This document shows, one piece after another, positions 1 to 8,167 of a stretch of 26,985 nt of DNA (its first letter is position 1; every line of letters starts with the position of its first letter). The translations under genes and the position numbers were made by a program. Under the pieces are notes generated by a model. It searched no databases and was not told where the DNA came from. It saw nothing but the letters and a program-made list of their open reading frames with translations. The stretch comes from Verrucomicrobiota bacterium (lineage in GTDB: Bacteria; Verrucomicrobiota; Verrucomicrobiae; Chthoniobacterales; UBA10450). Location of the stretch: NCBI GenBank assembly GCA_005887855.1, contig VBQB01000009.1:1-26985 (forward strand), read 5' to 3'.

Positions 1-948
1 CAATCCTGGCGGGAATGGCTTCTGCGGGCAGTCGTCGGAAGCCCTGCGCAGATGCAGATCATGTACGGTGTTCGCGGCGAACGCCGTCTCGACGAACTCG
101 AAATTCCATAGCTCTCAGGCTATGAAAAGTCCGCGCCGGTTCGCATCGGCAATGCCGCGTCGAACCAATTTCAACTCGATGTTTATGGAGAGGTGCTGGC
201 GGCGATGTGGCAAGCGGATCGCTTGGGAATCAAATTGGAAGAACCGGATTGGGCCCTGATGGTCCAGCTAATGAAATTCCTGGAATCAAACTGGCAGAAA
301 CCGGACGAAGGAATCTGGGAAGTGCGTGGTGGACGAAAAAATTTCACGCACTCGAAAGTGATGGCGTGGCTGGCATTTGATCGCGCGGTGAAGCTTGTTG
401 AGGACTGCGGATGCGCAGCCGGCGAGCATTATGGTCGCTGGCAAAAAGTTCGAGACCAGATTCACGCGGAAGTCTGCGAGCGCGGGTACAACGCGCGGAG
501 GAAGGCCTTCACGCAGGTTTACGGCTCTGATGCCTTGGACGCGAGCCTTCTTACCGTACCGCTCGTCGGCTTTTTGCCTGCGAGTGACGAACGTGTCCGC
601 AACACCATCGAGGCCATCGAACGGGAGTTGATGCAGGACGGTTTCGTTCTTCGCTACCGGCCGGAGCAATGCGGTGTGGACGGATTACCGGGTGGGGAAG
701 GGGTTTTTCTTCCCTGCTCTTTTTGGCTGGCCGATTGCTGGCACCTGCTCGGCCGAAAAAAAGAAGCGCGCGAATTGTTTGAGCGCTTGCTCGACCTGCG
801 AAACGACCTGGGACTTCTTTCTGAGGAGTACGATCCGCGCGAGAAACGGCAGCTTGGAAATTTTCCGCAGGCATTTTCGCACGTCGCGCTTATTCGTGCC
901 GCGCGAATCCTCCGCGACGAAGACGTGTTGCTCCGTTCAGAAGATTAA
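1..948 (+). pseudogene. GH15 glucoamylase-like protein, 3' part, interrupted by an in-frame amber codon
   Basis: Frame 1 is open from the window edge and encodes the C-terminal half of a glycoside hydrolase family 15 (glucoamylase/trehalase-like) enzyme, which hydrolyses terminal glucose units. The conserved block reading QIMYGVRGERRLDELEIP runs into TAG at 109-111 and resumes as LSGYEKSAPVRIGNAA. In relatives a Trp occupies the stop position (P-W-L-x-G-Y), so TGG to TAG is the simplest explanation. Downstream, IWEVRGG holds the likely general-acid Glu, and LLSEEYDP followed by GNFPQAFSH holds the likely general base; both look intact. An internal GTG at 193 could restart translation but would not give a whole (alpha/alpha)6 barrel. 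TAG ends other genes here, so it is read as stop in this genome. The stop codon overlaps that of the converging CNNM-like gene by 4 bases. A sequencing error cannot be excluded. Confidence 0.8.
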
Positions 949-1907
949 ACTCGACCTTCGGTCGAGGAGACAAGACGTCGGATCAAATCCTCAATTGTGA
1001 CGATCCCGCGCAAATTTCTTTTTTCATCCAACACGGCAGCCAAACCAACGTGCGCGGCGCGCAAACGTTGGACAATTCGATAGGCTGGTTCCTCCTCGTT
1101 CGTCATTACGATACGCCGCATATAATCGCTCAGCGGCTTGGCCCCATTGTGTTCGAGCAGAACATCGAGGACGTTGATCAATCCACGCGGCTGGCCTTCA
1201 GGCGTAATCACAGGCAGGCGATCGAGAGCCGAGGAAGCGCTAAGCGCGAGCGCTTCCTGGGTCGAGGTGCTCGGCCGGACCGTAACGACTTTCGACAAAG
1301 GTACCATCACGTCGCGCACTTTGACGCCGCGAAAGTCAACCACGTTATGAATCATCGCACGCTCGGTAGCGGTGAGAGAACCCTCCCGCTCACTTTGCGT
1401 TGTGATCTGCTTTAGCTCTTCGCGCGCGGCAAAAAGTCGAGCACGTTTCGCCGCGCGACGTGGTAGCAATAACCGGCCCAGTCGCGCGCCGAGTTCTAGC
1501 AGTGGTGAGAACAGGATCGACACAAATTCGAGCACGCTAGCGAGCTGAGCCAAAGCGTGAAATGGAAATCGCCGAAAAAGCGATTTCGGTAGAACAGAAA
1601 GCAGAAACAGATAGACCGGCAGCGCGATGGCCAGAGAGAAAAGAAATCCAGCATAGTGCCATGATCGAACCAGTTGGCGCGTCAGTAAGAGCAAGCCGAG
1701 AATGTCGACCGCATTCGTGAAGAGCAAAACGGTCACGAGCAAACGCTCCGGGTGTTTGAGCAAGCGATTTAACCGCAAGGCCGCTGGCACGCGACGCTTC
1801 ACATTTTGCCGCAACCGCACGGGATCGATCGAAAGCAGCCCGCTTTCAATCCCGTTGAAGAAAAACGAAACAATCCAGCAACAAAAAATTGCAAATGCGA
1901 TCATCAA
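945..1907 (-). CDS. CNNM/DUF21-CBS membrane protein lacking the CorC domain
   Basis: A 320-residue inner-membrane protein of the CNNM/CorC (hemolysin-like) group, which is linked to Mg2+/Co2+ transport or efflux. The N-terminal third has three to four hydrophobic segments of the DUF21 type, beginning at residues 2-20 and including an NGIESGLLS motif. A CBS pair follows at about 200-315, with VRDVMVPL opening the first and GIVTIEDLIRRL closing the second. The protein stops directly after the CBS pair, so the CorC_HlyC domain found in its upstream neighbour is missing. Its start overlaps the stop of that neighbour by 4 bases (ATGA), implying translational coupling and probably a hetero-oligomer or division of roles. 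The transported ion cannot be told from sequence. Confidence 0.85.
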   Translation of the reverse strand: MMIAFAIFCCWIVSFFFNGIESGLLSIDPVRLRQNVKRRVPAALRLNRLLKHPERLLVTVLLFTNAVDILGLLLLTRQLVRSWHYAGFLFSLAIALPVYLFLLSVLPKSLFRRFPFHALAQLASVLEFVSILFSPLLELGARLGRLLLPRRAAKRARLFAAREELKQITTQSEREGSLTATERAMIHNVVDFRGVKVRDVMVPLSKVVTVRPSTSTQEALALSASSALDRLPVITPEGQPRGLINVLDVLLEHNGAKPLSDYMRRIVMTNEEEPAYRIVQRLRAAHVGLAAVLDEKRNLRGIVTIEDLIRRLVSSTEGRV

Positions 1908-3193
1908 CTTGCAGCGCTCCCGTCGCCCGATGTTTCATCAACTACGACAGCCGTTGTTTTTTCCAACAAGAGCTCCTCGATCCGTTTCCGCCCGGTGCGG
2001 CGCACCGTAACCGCAAGCCGTGGAATTTCGAGCTGTGTTCCGGAAGGAGGAAGGTAGCCCAGCCGGGTAAAAACGAATCCACCGATCGTGTCGATTCCTT
2101 CAGCCTCAATTTGGAAACCGAGACGTTCGCTTAAATCGTCAAGGCGCGCATTTCCGCTGACAAGAAATTTTCCGTCCTTGAGCGGCTCGATGTAAGGCTC
2201 GGCATCTCCGCGCGGAACCGCGTCGCTAAGAATTTCCTCCACAACGTCCCCCATCGTAATGACTCCTTCGGTCCCGCCAAATTCGTCAACCACGATCGCG
2301 AGTCCCTGGGCATGGGTCAGGAATAGCTTCAACAATTCCAGCGCACGCATCGTCTCTGACACGAAGGATGGGGCGATTAGTTTTTCTGTGTAATGGTCCG
2401 ACGGATCCATTAGGAACATTTTTACATCGATGATCCCGAGGATTTGATCGGGCGTGTCAGCGTAGACCGGGACACGGCGGTGACGTTTCTCCTTCAAACG
2501 CGCGATCGCTTCCTCATTCGTCAAATCATCTGGCAGCGTGAAGCTATCAACGCGCGGCGTCATGCAATCCTTCGCGGTTTTATCGCCAAGTTTGATGATT
2601 TCCTGGATCATCTCGGCTTCGCCTTCGTACAAAGCGCCTTCCTCTTCGCCTATCTCAACCAGCGTCCCCAACTCCTCGTCGCTCAAGCGCGGACGAGTTC
2701 GCAGATGCGACGGGGTGAGAAGATCGACAACATAAGCGCTGACGGTCTCGAGTCCGTGACCGATACGGTCGAGAAGCGGAATCGATATCTGCAACGTGAA
2801 GGCACCGATCGCTGAGAGTCGATAAGGCGCCGAAAGCGCCAGGAGCTTTGGAATTAAATCGCATAGCAGCACGACAATTGCGAAGATTACAATCCCAGCC
2901 ACCCACTGCGGAATGCGTCCTGCCAGTGGGCCCTCCCACAAGAAGAACAGACACAATACTACTAAAAGAACATTTACCAGGCTGTCGCCCAAGAGCAGGA
3001 CATTCAGCACGCGACGCGGATTTTCCCGGAAGAGTTGTATGAATTTCGTGAGCCTGGCGTGATTCGCTTCCAGGCGGCGCAATTGATGTGGCTTGAGTGA
3101 GAAGAGCGCCGTCTCAACTCCGGAAAAGAGTGCGGAACAGAAGATCAAAATTGAGATGACGACCAGCAAAATGGCCAGGGCCGGGGGTGTCAT
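1904..3193 (-). CDS. CNNM/CorC-type transporter (DUF21-CBS-CBS-CorC_HlyC)
   Basis: A 429-residue membrane protein with the full domain order of the hemolysin C / CNNM / MpfA family. DUF21 membrane segments occupy about residues 5-150, with the signature FSGVETALFSL near 23-33. Two CBS motifs follow at about 205-325 (DCMTPRVD; FGGTEGVITMGDVVEEIL), and a C-terminal CorC_HlyC domain at about 335-420 (LVSGNARLDDLSERLGF; DTIGGFVFTRLGYLPPSG). Characterised relatives take part in Mg2+ or Co2+ homeostasis; the substrate here is inferred only. It is the first gene of a two-gene minus-strand operon and overlaps the shorter paralogue by ATGA. The gene upstream on the other strand (DUF309 protein) is divergent. 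Confidence 0.9.
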   Translation of the reverse strand: MTPPALAILLVVISILIFCSALFSGVETALFSLKPHQLRRLEANHARLTKFIQLFRENPRRVLNVLLLGDSLVNVLLVVLCLFFLWEGPLAGRIPQWVAGIVIFAIVVLLCDLIPKLLALSAPYRLSAIGAFTLQISIPLLDRIGHGLETVSAYVVDLLTPSHLRTRPRLSDEELGTLVEIGEEEGALYEGEAEMIQEIIKLGDKTAKDCMTPRVDSFTLPDDLTNEEAIARLKEKRHRRVPVYADTPDQILGIIDVKMFLMDPSDHYTEKLIAPSFVSETMRALELLKLFLTHAQGLAIVVDEFGGTEGVITMGDVVEEILSDAVPRGDAEPYIEPLKDGKFLVSGNARLDDLSERLGFQIEAEGIDTIGGFVFTRLGYLPPSGTQLEIPRLAVTVRRTGRKRIEELLLEKTTAVVVDETSGDGSAAS

Positions 3194-3202
3194 CTTCTAT
3201 GC

Positions 3203-3250
3203 TGGCACAGCCATGCTGGCGTGCGAGGATTCCCCGCCTGAGGCGGGCAG
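3203..3250. repeat. Hairpin-bearing intergenic segment, possible degenerate palindromic element
   Basis: The gap between the divergent CNNM and DUF309 genes contains a clear hairpin at 3233-3247 (arms CCCGCC and GGCGGG, loop TGA). Before it lies a weaker one around TGGC-ACA-GCCA. Both have 3-base loops like the better palindromic elements of this window, but the CTGTAG-type edges are absent, so membership in that family is doubtful. Confidence 0.3.
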
Positions 3251-3321
3251 TCTTGTTCTTGGGGAAAGTTGATGCGTGCTGGTTTGCTCATTATCTGAGC
3301 CGCGAGCAAATTAAGCCCTTC

Positions 3322-3804
3322 ATGAACAAAGGCGAGAGGATTTCGCGGTTGGTGGCCGGCTTGACTGCCGAAGATGTCGATCCGAACCAGACAGACATCG
3401 CAAAGCATCCATTTTATCGCGCCTTTTTTCAGTGCTGGAACGAGCAGCGTTATTATGAGGCGCACGATGTGCTCGAGCAGCTTTGGCTGAACACCAATAC
3501 GGATGACGACTATTTTTTCAAAGGCCTCATTCAGGCAGCGGGTGCTTTCGTTCATCTCCAAAAAAATTTCGAGCACCCGACGCACGCGAAGCATGGCAGG
3601 CGTTTGCAGCCAGCGGTACGACTCTTCCGGTTAGCCGAGCGCAACTTGTCGATCTTTGCCCCGAAGCATCATGGATTCGACGTGGCCACGTTTTGTCGGC
3701 TCTTGCGTGCGTATGCAGATCAAATCCTTGCATGCGACTACAAGAGGAATCCCTGGTCGCCTGAGACCGCGCCGCGATTGGAACTGTCACCTGGTAAGAA
3801 TTAG
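3322..3804 (+). CDS. DUF309 family protein
   Basis: A 160-residue soluble protein matching the DUF309 family. The core motif near residues 33-56, HPFYRAFFQCWNEQRYYEAH followed by DVLEQLW, is the family signature: an all-alpha bundle with a conserved AHxxLExxW helix. FFKGLIQAAGAFVHLQK follows. The function of DUF309 is not established. An in-frame ATG at 3187 would lengthen the protein, but it lies inside the start of the divergent CNNM gene and its extra residues come from the hairpin-bearing intergenic segment, so ATG 3322 was preferred. No Shine-Dalgarno is visible. The last 18 bases overlap the 3' end of the converging permease gene. Confidence 0.75.
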   Translation: MNKGERISRLVAGLTAEDVDPNQTDIAKHPFYRAFFQCWNEQRYYEAHDVLEQLWLNTNTDDDYFFKGLIQAAGAFVHLQKNFEHPTHAKHGRRLQPAVRLFRLAERNLSIFAPKHHGFDVATFCRLLRAYADQILACDYKRNPWSPETAPRLELSPGKN

Positions 3805-4524
3805 TTTGGCTCCGGCGATGCTGAGGACGATCGCCAGGATGATTGAAATGGTGCGAACTGGAAAATGGCGGCTTCCAAGATGCGAACCAAAAATGCCGCC
3901 AACGATCGCAGCGGCTCCGAGAACAACGCCAAGGGACGGGATGGAATGAACCGCTGTAAAATAGCCGGCAAGTCCAGCAATCGAGTTCACGAGGATAAAC
4001 AGCGCCGAAACGGCGGCCGCTTGTCGAATATGCGCCCATTGGCAGAATAGCAGAAGCGGTGTGAGGAATATTCCGCCGCCGGTCCCAGTCAGCCCGGAAA
4101 GAAATCCGAGGCCGGCTCCAACGCTAATGGCGGTCGGTTGCGAGGGGGTGAGAAGTTTTGCCGGATCGTTGCGCCGGAAGATCAAGCGCGCCGCTGAGAA
4201 AATGAGCACCAGGCCGATCAAAATTCTCAAGACGGAAGCGGATGGTTGCAAGTGACCGCCAAAATAGGCGGCCGGAATTGAAAGAAGCGCAAATGGCCAA
4301 AATAATTTCCAAGCAAAATGACCAGCGTGCCAAAATTGGAATGCGCCGATGGACGCGACCAGAATGTTCAGCACCAACGCGGTTGGCCGGATCACAGTGG
4401 GAGCAAGCCCCCAGAGTGTCATCACTGCGATGTAACCCGATGCGCCCGCATGACCGACCGACGAGTAGAGAAACGCGATCACCCCGACGGCTAGAAAAAG
4501 TGAAATCAGATGCGCGTAATCCAT
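3787..4524 (-). CDS. TauE/SafE family permease
   Basis: A 245-residue integral membrane protein of the TauE/SafE (DUF81) family, whose members include sulfite, sulfoacetate and other anion exporters. About seven to eight hydrophobic segments are visible. The two internally related family motifs are present: [13 protein letters not shown] near residue 24 and [15 protein letters not shown] near 140. A longer in-frame ATG at 4608 adds 28 polar residues that overlap the divergent DUF255 gene, so ATG 4522-4524 ([10 protein letters not shown]) was chosen because it places the first membrane helix at the N-terminus. The substrate is not predictable, and no sulfur genes adjoin it. It converges on the DUF309 gene. 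Confidence 0.85.
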   Translation of the reverse strand: MDYAHLISLFLAVGVIAFLYSSVGHAGASGYIAVMTLWGLAPTVIRPTALVLNILVASIGAFQFWHAGHFAWKLFWPFALLSIPAAYFGGHLQPSASVLRILIGLVLIFSAARLIFRRNDPAKLLTPSQPTAISVGAGLGFLSGLTGTGGGIFLTPLLLFCQWAHIRQAAAVSALFILVNSIAGLAGYFTAVHSIPSLGVVLGAAAIVGGIFGSHLGSRHFPVRTISIILAIVLSIAGAKLILTR

Positions 4525-4596
4525 TTCCGTCTTGGTGGCCGCAACCGCGTAAGTTGCGCTGTCGTGGTCTCGCAAGTTAGAAACTCGCGCCGCATA

Positions 4597-6870
4597 ATGA
4601 CAAGCCACTTCCGCTTTGGAATTCTCGCGCTAACGTGGTTAGTGACATCGACCCACCTCTTTTCGGAACCCACGCCCGGAGTTTTAGAGCATACAAACAG
4701 CCTGGCGCACGAAAAGTCGCCCTACCTTCTTCAACACGCGCATAATCCGGTCGATTGGTATCCGTGGGGCGAACAAGCTTTCGCGAAAGCGCGTCGCGAA
4801 AATAAGCCGATTTTTCTCTCGGTTGGTTATTCCACCTGCCATTGGTGCCATGTCATGGCGCACGAATCTTTCGAGAGCGAAGAAGTGGCTGCGATCATGA
4901 ACCGCGAGTTTGTGAACATCAAAGTGGATCGCGAAGAGCGTCCGGATGTCGATCGTGTTTATATGACGTTTGTGCAGGCGACGACCGGCGGCGGCGGCTG
5001 GCCAATGAGCGTTTGGTTGACGCCCGACCTAAAACCATTCGTTGGCGGCACCTACTTTCCACCGGAGGACCGCTATGGTCAGCCCGGCTTCAAAAAAGTG
5101 CTCGAGCGGATTGCGGCGGCGTGGAAGCAAGATCACGAGAAGATCACCGAGCAAGGTGGAAGAATCGTCGCGGCGCTTCGTGAATCGCAAACAGGGGCAA
5201 CTGACGAGGGCAAAATCGACACAAAGATTTTAGATACTGCCTACGACCAGATTGCCAGCAGCTATGATTCGCGAGAGGGCGGGTTCGGCAGCGCACCGAA
5301 ATTCCCGCGGCCGGTGACGCTCAATTTTCTTGCCCGATTTTATGCGCGAGATCCGAAGAGCGACTCCGGCAAACACGGACTCGAGACGGATCTCTTCACA
5401 CTACGCAAAATGGCAGCCGGCGGTATGCACGATCATCTAGGCGGCGGATTCCATCGTTACTCGGTCGATCGTTACTGGCACGTGCCGCATTTCGAGAAGA
5501 TGCTGTACGATCAGGCGCAACTCGCGGTCGCGTATCTCGACGCGTACCAGATCACTCAAGATCGACAATTCGAATCTGTCGGACGCGATGTTCTCGATTA
5601 CGTCGCTCGGGACATGACATCAAAGGAAGGCGGATTTTTTTCCGCCGAAGACGCGGACAGCCTCGTTCCTGTAGCGGCGGTCTATGACCGCCGAGATGAG
5701 GCAAAATCGACAGATAGCGGCGCTCACAGAGCGCCGCTACCGGAGAGTGTCGAAGGCGCGTTTTATGTCTGGACGAAAAAAGAGATCGACGGCGCCCTTG
5801 GCGATGCCGCCGAGGTTTTTGACTTTCATTATGGCGTGCAATCGCATGGAAACGCGCCTGAAGGCAGCGATCCGCAGGATGAATTTCGCGGCAAAAATAT
5901 TTTGATCGAGCGGCACGCGACCGCGGAAACCGCGCAGCATTTCCGGAAAAGCGAAGACGAAATTCGAAAATCGCTCGCGCGCAGTCGCGAGATCTTAATG
6001 TCGATCCGCGCTAGACGCCCGCGACCGCATCTCGACGACAAAATCATTGCAGCATGGAACGGCCTGATGATCTCGGCCTATGCCCGTGGGGCGCAAGTAC
6101 TGGCCGAACCGCGTTATTTGGAGATCGCCACGCGTGCCGCGAATTTTGTTCGCGCACATCTTTGGGATGATTCGCGTAAAACTTTGTTTCGCAGTTATCG
6201 CGACGGGCGCAGCGAAGTCGAAGGTTTTGCGGACGATTACGCATTCGTCGTGCAGGGACTTCTCGATCTTTACGAAGCATCATTCGATGTCGAGTGGCTG
6301 AAGTTTGCGACGCAACTGCAGCAGACGCAGGACCGCCTGTTCTTCGATGAAAAGAATGGCGGCTACTTCACCACCAGTGGCAAGGATACGAGTGTGTTGC
6401 TGCGGATGAAAGATGACAACGATAGCGCCGAGCCGGCGGCGAGTTCCATCGCGGCGCTGAACCTTCTTCGCCTGGCACAAATTCGCGATGACAGACAGAT
6501 GGAAGATCGGGCGAAGAAAACGATCGACGCATTCGGGCCGACGCTTTCACATTTTGCGAGTGCCATGCCGCAGCTACTCGTGGCGCTTGATTTTAGCTCA
6601 AGCAAGCCCCGACAGATCGTGATCGCCGGAAATAAGGATGCACCGGAAACAAAGGCGCTGCTAGCGGAGGTGCATCGGCATTTTCTACCAAAGACAATCC
6701 TCCTCCTGGCGGATGGCGCGGAAGGCCAGAAGTATCTCGGCGAAAAACTCGAGGCGATCCGCGCCATGTCGATGGTCGATGGAAAACCGGCCGCCTACGT
6801 TTGCGAGAATTTCACCTGCAAAGCGCCCGTCACCGATTCGAAGAAACTCGCAGAGTTGCTCAATCTGTAG
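4597..6870 (+). CDS. Exported thioredoxin-fold DUF255 protein (YyaL/SPATA20 type)
   Basis: A 757-residue protein of the YyaL/SPATA20 family: an N-terminal thioredoxin-like DUF255 domain followed by an (alpha/alpha)6 barrel resembling N-acylglucosamine epimerase-type folds. The first 23 residues form a probable Sec signal peptide ([15 protein letters not shown]), which supports ATG 4597 over the longer frame from 4510. The family opening [20 protein letters not shown] and the redox-like motif C81-H-W-C84 are intact, followed by [13 protein letters not shown] and [14 protein letters not shown]. The barrel contains [17 protein letters not shown], a FEKMLYDQA motif and [11 protein letters not shown]. 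The enzymatic activity of the family is unsettled. Residues about 359-382 are encoded by an inserted palindromic repeat placed between SAEDADSL and EGAFYVWT, where relatives have a short acidic loop. The TAG stop lies in the CTGTAG edge of another palindrome. Confidence 0.9.
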   Translation: MTSHFRFGILALTWLVTSTHLFSEPTPGVLEHTNSLAHEKSPYLLQHAHNPVDWYPWGEQAFAKARRENKPIFLSVGYSTCHWCHVMAHESFESEEVAAIMNREFVNIKVDREERPDVDRVYMTFVQATTGGGGWPMSVWLTPDLKPFVGGTYFPPEDRYGQPGFKKVLERIAAAWKQDHEKITEQGGRIVAALRESQTGATDEGKIDTKILDTAYDQIASSYDSREGGFGSAPKFPRPVTLNFLARFYARDPKSDSGKHGLETDLFTLRKMAAGGMHDHLGGGFHRYSVDRYWHVPHFEKMLYDQAQLAVAYLDAYQITQDRQFESVGRDVLDYVARDMTSKEGGFFSAEDADSLVPVAAVYDRRDEAKSTDSGAHRAPLPESVEGAFYVWTKKEIDGALGDAAEVFDFHYGVQSHGNAPEGSDPQDEFRGKNILIERHATAETAQHFRKSEDEIRKSLARSREILMSIRARRPRPHLDDKIIAAWNGLMISAYARGAQVLAEPRYLEIATRAANFVRAHLWDDSRKTLFRSYRDGRSEVEGFADDYAFVVQGLLDLYEASFDVEWLKFATQLQQTQDRLFFDEKNGGYFTTSGKDTSVLLRMKDDNDSAEPAASSIAALNLLRLAQIRDDRQMEDRAKKTIDAFGPTLSHFASAMPQLLVALDFSSSKPRQIVIAGNKDAPETKALLAEVHRHFLPKTILLLADGAEGQKYLGEKLEAIRAMSMVDGKPAAYVCENFTCKAPVTDSKKLAELLNL
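5669..5740 (+). repeat. Palindromic CTGTAG element 1, inside the DUF255 reading frame
   Basis: The ends are complementary: GTAGCGGCG at 5671-5679 and CGCCGCTAC at 5732-5740. Hairpin 1 spans 5675-5693 (arms CGGCGGTC and GACCGCCG, loop TAT). Hairpin 2 spans 5715-5739 (11-bp perfect stem, loop ACA). The 21-base linker is not palindromic. The element is translated in frame as about 24 residues including [10 protein letters not shown] and GAHRAPLP. A close relative lies at 26568-26656 and a decayed one at 21180-21230. Confidence 0.85.
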
Positions 6871-6894
6871 ACGCGCTCGCCGCGGCGAGCGCGT
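6866..6894. repeat. Perfect 24-bp palindrome behind a CTGTAG edge; possible bidirectional terminator
   Basis: Bases 6871-6894 are a perfect 24-bp palindrome (ACGCGCTCGC, CGCG, then the complement). It follows directly on CTGTAG, whose TAG is the stop of the DUF255 gene. It lies between two converging genes and could end transcription from both sides, though there is no T tract. The CTGTAG edge is shared with the other palindromic elements of the window; no second hairpin or right edge is clear. Confidence 0.6.
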
Positions 6895-7049
6895 GTTGAA
6901 GAACGCTCTGAGCGAGTTGTCGCTTTCGGTCGCACAATTACATGCACAATTCACCCTCGAATTTCCCGCTTCGAGTGTAGATCTTGTTTATTTCGATCCG
7001 CCGGCCTTACCCAACCGGATCAGCAATCTCATCCATTCTGCTCGCCTTC

Positions 7050-7982
7050 TCAGGAATCTTTTCGTGTCTTCCCGCTTTCCTCTGAATTTTTCCGCTTCCC
7101 GATTAATCGGTACACCAGCAACGCCGCGGCGATGTCTTCTACAGCCATGCCGAGAGATTTGAAGACGGTGGTTTCGTTTGCGCGGGCAGGAACCTTGCCG
7201 GCGAGCGCTTCACCGAGCTCCGCATAAATCTTCGCGCCGGAAAGAATGACGTCACCCGATTCTTTCATGGCGCCTTGGCGTGAATCGACGAAGACGACAT
7301 TCGCCATCGCCTCATCGTCCAGCTCACGCCAGTCGGGACGACACGCGCCGACGGCGTTGACGTGGCAACCGGACTTTAGCCACGACCCTTTTAACACGGG
7401 CGTTTTCGAGCTTGTCACCGTCACCACGACATCTGCATCGCGCACGGCCGCTTGAGCCGGCATCGCCTTTGCGTCGATCTCTTCTGCGAACCGTTCGGCA
7501 TGCGCCGGCGTGCGACTCCACACACGAATTTGCTCAAAGTTCCTGACGAGTCTTAAGGCTTCAACATGGCTGCGCGCTTGCACGCCGCTGCCGAGAATAG
7601 CGAGAACGCGCGAGTCAGGGGACGTGAGAAGCTTTGTGGCGAGGGCTGAAACTGCCGCGGTCCGCATCTCGGTGATCAATCTCCCGTCCATCACCGAGAG
7701 CGGCGTGCCTGTTTCTGGATCGACAAGGAAAATTGTAGCCATGTGCGTTGGGATATCACGTTCCGTGTTCGAGGGATAGAACGTCACGAATTTTACGCCG
7801 AGTCCTTCGGCTAGTGCCGGCATCAGACCGAGGAATCCGCCGGGAGGATCGACCGTGATGACCGAGCGGACAGGCTGAATGACCTTGCCGGCGGAGAAGT
7901 CGACAAGCGCTTTCTCCATAGCAGGGATCAACTCCTCCATCCGCAAATGCCGTCGCACTTGTTCTTCGTCGAGAAACAACAT
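7050..7982 (-). CDS. Ornithine cyclodeaminase / mu-crystallin family protein
   Basis: A 310-residue NAD(P)-dependent enzyme of the ornithine cyclodeaminase / mu-crystallin family, which also includes alanine dehydrogenases and ketimine reductases. Visible family features are LGVKFVTFYP (substrate-binding Lys), ITEMRTAAVSALATKLL (carboxylate-binding Arg), the dinucleotide-binding LAILGSGVQARSHVEAL near 130-146, and FVDSRQGAMKESGD with the conserved acidic residue. The ending TVFKSLGMAVEDIAAALLVY is typical, after which about 20 Lys/Glu/Ser-rich residues are probably repeat-derived. The exact substrate is not predictable: true ornithine cyclodeaminase, a cyclic-imine reductase or an amino-acid dehydrogenase are all possible. 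No Shine-Dalgarno is seen. It is divergent from the FAD monooxygenase. Confidence 0.85.
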   Translation of the reverse strand: MLFLDEEQVRRHLRMEELIPAMEKALVDFSAGKVIQPVRSVITVDPPGGFLGLMPALAEGLGVKFVTFYPSNTERDIPTHMATIFLVDPETGTPLSVMDGRLITEMRTAAVSALATKLLTSPDSRVLAILGSGVQARSHVEALRLVRNFEQIRVWSRTPAHAERFAEEIDAKAMPAQAAVRDADVVVTVTSSKTPVLKGSWLKSGCHVNAVGACRPDWRELDDEAMANVVFVDSRQGAMKESGDVILSGAKIYAELGEALAGKVPARANETTVFKSLGMAVEDIAAALLVYRLIGKRKNSEESGKTRKDS

Positions 7983-7998
7983 GACGATTGGGTTTCTG

Positions 7999-8112
7999 AC
8001 CGCAGATTACGCAGATTAACGCAGATAGCTCTGATCGAAAATTCCGTTAATTCTGTTCATCCCTATTCAACAATCTTTTCCTGGGCTCCTGCTTTCCTGA
8101 TTAATCGATCTT
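7999..8112. repeat. Intergenic repeat with reiterated CGCAGATTA words
   Basis: The gap between the divergent cyclodeaminase and monooxygenase genes begins with tandem words CGCAGATTA (8001-8009), CGCAGATTAA (8010-8019) and CGCAGATA (8020-8027). A partly complementary CGTTAATTCTG follows near 8044. A pyrimidine-rich tail (AATCTTTTCCTGGGCTCCTG onward, about 8071-8107) partly resembles 7055-7085 at the 3' end of the cyclodeaminase gene. The arrangement suggests a dispersed non-coding repeat rather than a promoter alone; copies elsewhere in the genome cannot be checked here. Confidence 0.5.
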
Positions 8113-8167
8113 TCCGCATGCGCGTCTCGACGTCGTGCGGTAGCTATTAAATTCAAAACGCGCCGGG

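Noticed and set aside
286..874. Minus-strand open frames opposite the GH15 gene
   Set aside because: They are overlapping shadows of the GC-rich coding strand, without family resemblance.
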